From contig JAIOTM010000250.1 of the NCBI GenBank assembly GCA_021106755.1, positions 1 through 6,513 on the forward strand: a stretch of DNA of 6,513 bases, read 5' to 3'. Below, piece after piece: positions 4,695-6,513 of the stretch; within the stretch, counting starts at the first letter, position 1; each line of letters opens with the position of its first letter. The position numbers and the translations under genes are program-made. The stretch is from Candidatus Cloacimonadota bacterium (GTDB taxonomy: Bacteria; Cloacimonadota; Cloacimonadia; Cloacimonadales; JAIOQZ01). Under the pieces are notes generated by a model. The model did not search any database. It worked only from the letters and a program-made list of their open reading frames with translations, and had not been told where the DNA came from.

Positions 4695-6513
4695 ATGATA
4701 AAACGTTTTCTAATAATCGTTTTCATTATGGCAAGTATTGCCCTGAATGCGTTAACTGTAGATTATCAAACACCATCCCCAAGCTTAGTATCGACTGAAA
4801 CACTGCCCAGAATGATGACTCCCGGTCAACCGGCAATGCCTTATTTGCCCCACAGGATTCTTATACCTCAGGGTGAAAGAGTAACCGCTGTTGACATTGT
4901 TATGAATAATCCTGTCATCTTTAATCACAGAAGTGTTCCTCATGCTTTACTACAGCAACCAATTTCTTCTCACGATAACATTGTAACCGAGAGGGATGAA
5001 AAAATCTACAAAACCGATGCCCAATTTCCACCATATAAGTTCCGCGATCTGGGTACTCAACGCATGAACGGGCATGACATTCATCTCCTGAACTCATATC
5101 CATATCGCTATAATCCAGTAAAGAATACTATGGTATGGTTTCGCTCTGTCCGGGTTATAATTACGACAACTTCAGATGAATCTATACTCAGGGACGAACA
5201 GAAAAACCTGAACACAAGTAAAAAAACCAGAGATAAACTTCGTCGCCTGGTGGATAACCCGGAGGTTATAGACACCTATACAAGCTCAAACAGTGCAACA
5301 ACCCGCAATCCTCACACTTTCTTAGTCATTACAAGCCAATCAAAGGCTTCTTTTTTTGACAACTTTATCATCTGGAAAAACGCTCAGGGCATAGAAACAG
5401 GAATCGCGTTGACGAATGACATTTACGCGAATTTTTCTGGCACGGATAACGCGGCAAAAGTTAGAAATTATATTATAGACACTTATCAGAATAACGCGTC
5501 TTCTGCCTATCCCCTTGAGTATGTTCTCCTTGGAGGCGATGATGAAATCGTTCCTGAACGCGGTTTATGGGGACAGGTGGGCGGAACCATAGATAATGGA
5601 ATTCCCAGCGATATGTACTATAGCAATCTGGATGGAGATTTCAACGCCAATAACAATTTTGTTTATGGCGAAACCGATGATAATCCCGATATGCTCCCCG
5701 AAATCGCAATTGGCAGAATTCCGGCAGAATCAGAACTCGAATTCAATCGCTTTTTTGATAAGAACTACTTCTATGTCGATAACAATACATTTACCAATGA
5801 CCAAATCTGGTTTATTGGGGAAAATCTGAATAATAATCCACTCACCTGGGGTGGAGACTATAAAGACGATATCCTGCAATACTTACCTGCCGGATTCAAA
5901 GTGGACACACTCTACGACCGTGAAGATACTTTTGGTTCAATGGCAGTCCAAACCGCGATAAATGATGGACTGGCTATTATTAATCACATGGGACATTCCA
6001 ACGAAAACATGGTTTTTGGTCTCACAGCCGGCAACATTGGTTCATTAAACAACACTCAATTTGGGCTTGCTTACTCTCAGGGTTGTTATCCCGCCGCGTT
6101 TGATCAGGATACCAGCGAGGATGGTGAAAGCATCGCCGAGAATCTGGTTAAGGCTACCGGAGGTTTACTGGCTTTTGTTGGAAACACCCGTTATGGCTGG
6201 TACGCTCCCGGAAGCATTAACGGCGCGTCTCAATACTTCGACCGTGAATATTTCAACGCTTTATGGCAACCTGCCACCCGTAAGATTGGCGACTCAAACA
6301 ACGAGCAGAAGATACAATTAGTCAATCAGGCACTAACCTACGGAGTAATGCGCTGGTGCTACTACGAACTTATCGTTTTTGGTGACCCTACTCTTGAGAT
6401 AAAGTACCCGGATGGCACCTATCCTTATGTAACCGCAATTGATTTCCATCTTGATGATTCAATTGGTGGCGATGGTGATAATATGGCTAACCCAGGCGAA
6501 ACCGTTGATCTTA
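4695..6513 (+). CDS. Secreted gingipain-like C25 family cysteine protease, 5' part (runs off window)
   Basis: I translated 606 codons in frame from the ATG at 4695 with no stop before the window edge. GGAG (4686-4689) lies 5 bases upstream. Residues 1-19 look like a signal peptide: MIKRF, a hydrophobic core, and likely cleavage after LNA. Residues about 20-200 resemble a C25 propeptide, including YKFRDLG (114-120) and NSYPYRYNPVKNTMVWFRSV (133-152). The peptidase domain spans about 208-570: VLLGGDDEIVP (277-287), a possible calcium site SDMYYSNLDGDFNANNN (305-321), PEIAIGRIPA (335-344), catalytic His434 in NHMGHSN and nucleophile Cys464 in SQGCYPAAFD, closing with VFGDPTLEI (561-569). The 30-residue His-Cys spacing is close to that in gingipain R. 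Residues after about 580 (GDGDN, NPGETVDL) look like the start of a beta-sandwich repeat. The protein is probably exported or cell-surface and degrades peptides; its Arg or Lys specificity cannot be read. A C-terminal secretion sorting domain may lie beyond the window. Confidence 0.9.
   Translation, partial: MIKRFLIIVFIMASIALNALTVDYQTPSPSLVSTETLPRMMTPGQPAMPYLPHRILIPQGERVTAVDIVMNNPVIFNHRSVPHALLQQPISSHDNIVTERDEKIYKTDAQFPPYKFRDLGTQRMNGHDIHLLNSYPYRYNPVKNTMVWFRSVRVIITTTSDESILRDEQKNLNTSKKTRDKLRRLVDNPEVIDTYTSSNSATTRNPHTFLVITSQSKASFFDNFIIWKNAQGIETGIALTNDIYANFSGTDNAAKVRNYIIDTYQNNASSAYPLEYVLLGGDDEIVPERGLWGQVGGTIDNGIPSDMYYSNLDGDFNANNNFVYGETDDNPDMLPEIAIGRIPAESELEFNRFFDKNYFYVDNNTFTNDQIWFIGENLNNNPLTWGGDYKDDILQYLPAGFKVDTLYDREDTFGSMAVQTAINDGLAIINHMGHSNENMVFGLTAGNIGSLNNTQFGLAYSQGCYPAAFDQDTSEDGESIAENLVKATGGLLAFVGNTRYGWYAPGSINGASQYFDREYFNALWQPATRKIGDSNNEQKIQLVNQALTYGVMRWCYYELIVFGDPTLEIKYPDGTYPYVTAIDFHLDDSIGGDGDNMANPGETVDL

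Noticed and set aside
4921..6321. Short open frames inside the protease gene (4921-5103 minus, 5596-5829 plus, 6061-6321 plus)
   Set aside because: The frame from 4695 is open across all of them and encodes a coherent C25 domain with catalytic residues, so these are alternate-frame shadows.
1..6513. CRISPR array, tRNA, rRNA, insertion sequence or phage gene
   Set aside because: I saw no regularly spaced direct repeats, no cloverleaf or rRNA-like segments and no transposase or integrase motifs. The only repeat signal is the single imperfect inverted repeat after sucD.

Overview
This window reads as a chromosomal stretch of a free-living bacterium. It carries five housekeeping genes of central metabolism and amino-acid biosynthesis, plus the start of a large secreted cysteine protease. 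Base composition is moderate (by eye in the mid-40s percent GC) and even throughout. Shine-Dalgarno sites (AAGGA, GGGAG, AGGAGG, AGGAG, GGAG) sit 4-6 bases before most starts. The gingipain-type (C25) protease, whose family is most common in the Bacteroidota/FCB superphylum and related candidate phyla, suggests an organism from that part of the tree. Cloacimonadota-like anaerobes are one candidate, but this is inference; no 16S rRNA or other phylogenetic marker is present.

Layout. Positions 1-531 (minus strand) hold the N-terminal 177 residues of aspartate-semialdehyde dehydrogenase (asd), cut by the window's left edge. A 170-bp divergent intergenic region (532-701) separates it from sucC (702-1871) and sucD (1881-2810), the beta and alpha subunits of succinyl-CoA synthetase, spaced only 9 bp apart. 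A 246-bp gap (2811-3056) holds nested hairpin potential and an imperfect inverted repeat that looks like a worn interspersed element. Next come the two subunits of an iron-sulfur class I fumarase/tartrate-dehydratase-type hydro-lyase: alpha at 3057-3902 (the upstream ATG at 3030 is rejected) and beta at 3921-4478. A 216-bp gap (4479-4694) contains a hairpin that may end the fumarase unit. From 4695 to the right edge runs an open frame of at least 606 codons without a stop: signal peptide, C25 propeptide-like region, C25 catalytic domain with a His/Cys dyad, and the first residues of a probable beta-sandwich domain.

Function. SucCD interconverts succinyl-CoA and succinate with ATP formation or use, and fumarase interconverts fumarate and malate. 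With a succinate dehydrogenase/fumarate reductase encoded elsewhere, these form the C4 arm of a TCA or reductive branch, and are also steps of the methylmalonyl-CoA route of propionate metabolism. The [4Fe-4S] type of fumarase is usually oxygen-sensitive, which fits an anaerobe but does not prove it. Asd feeds lysine/diaminopimelate, threonine and methionine synthesis. The protease probably supplies extracellular peptides or amino acids. I found no convincing novel multi-gene system. The items most worth a second look are the incomplete protease, the intergenic inverted repeat and the recurrent TTGACA motif.
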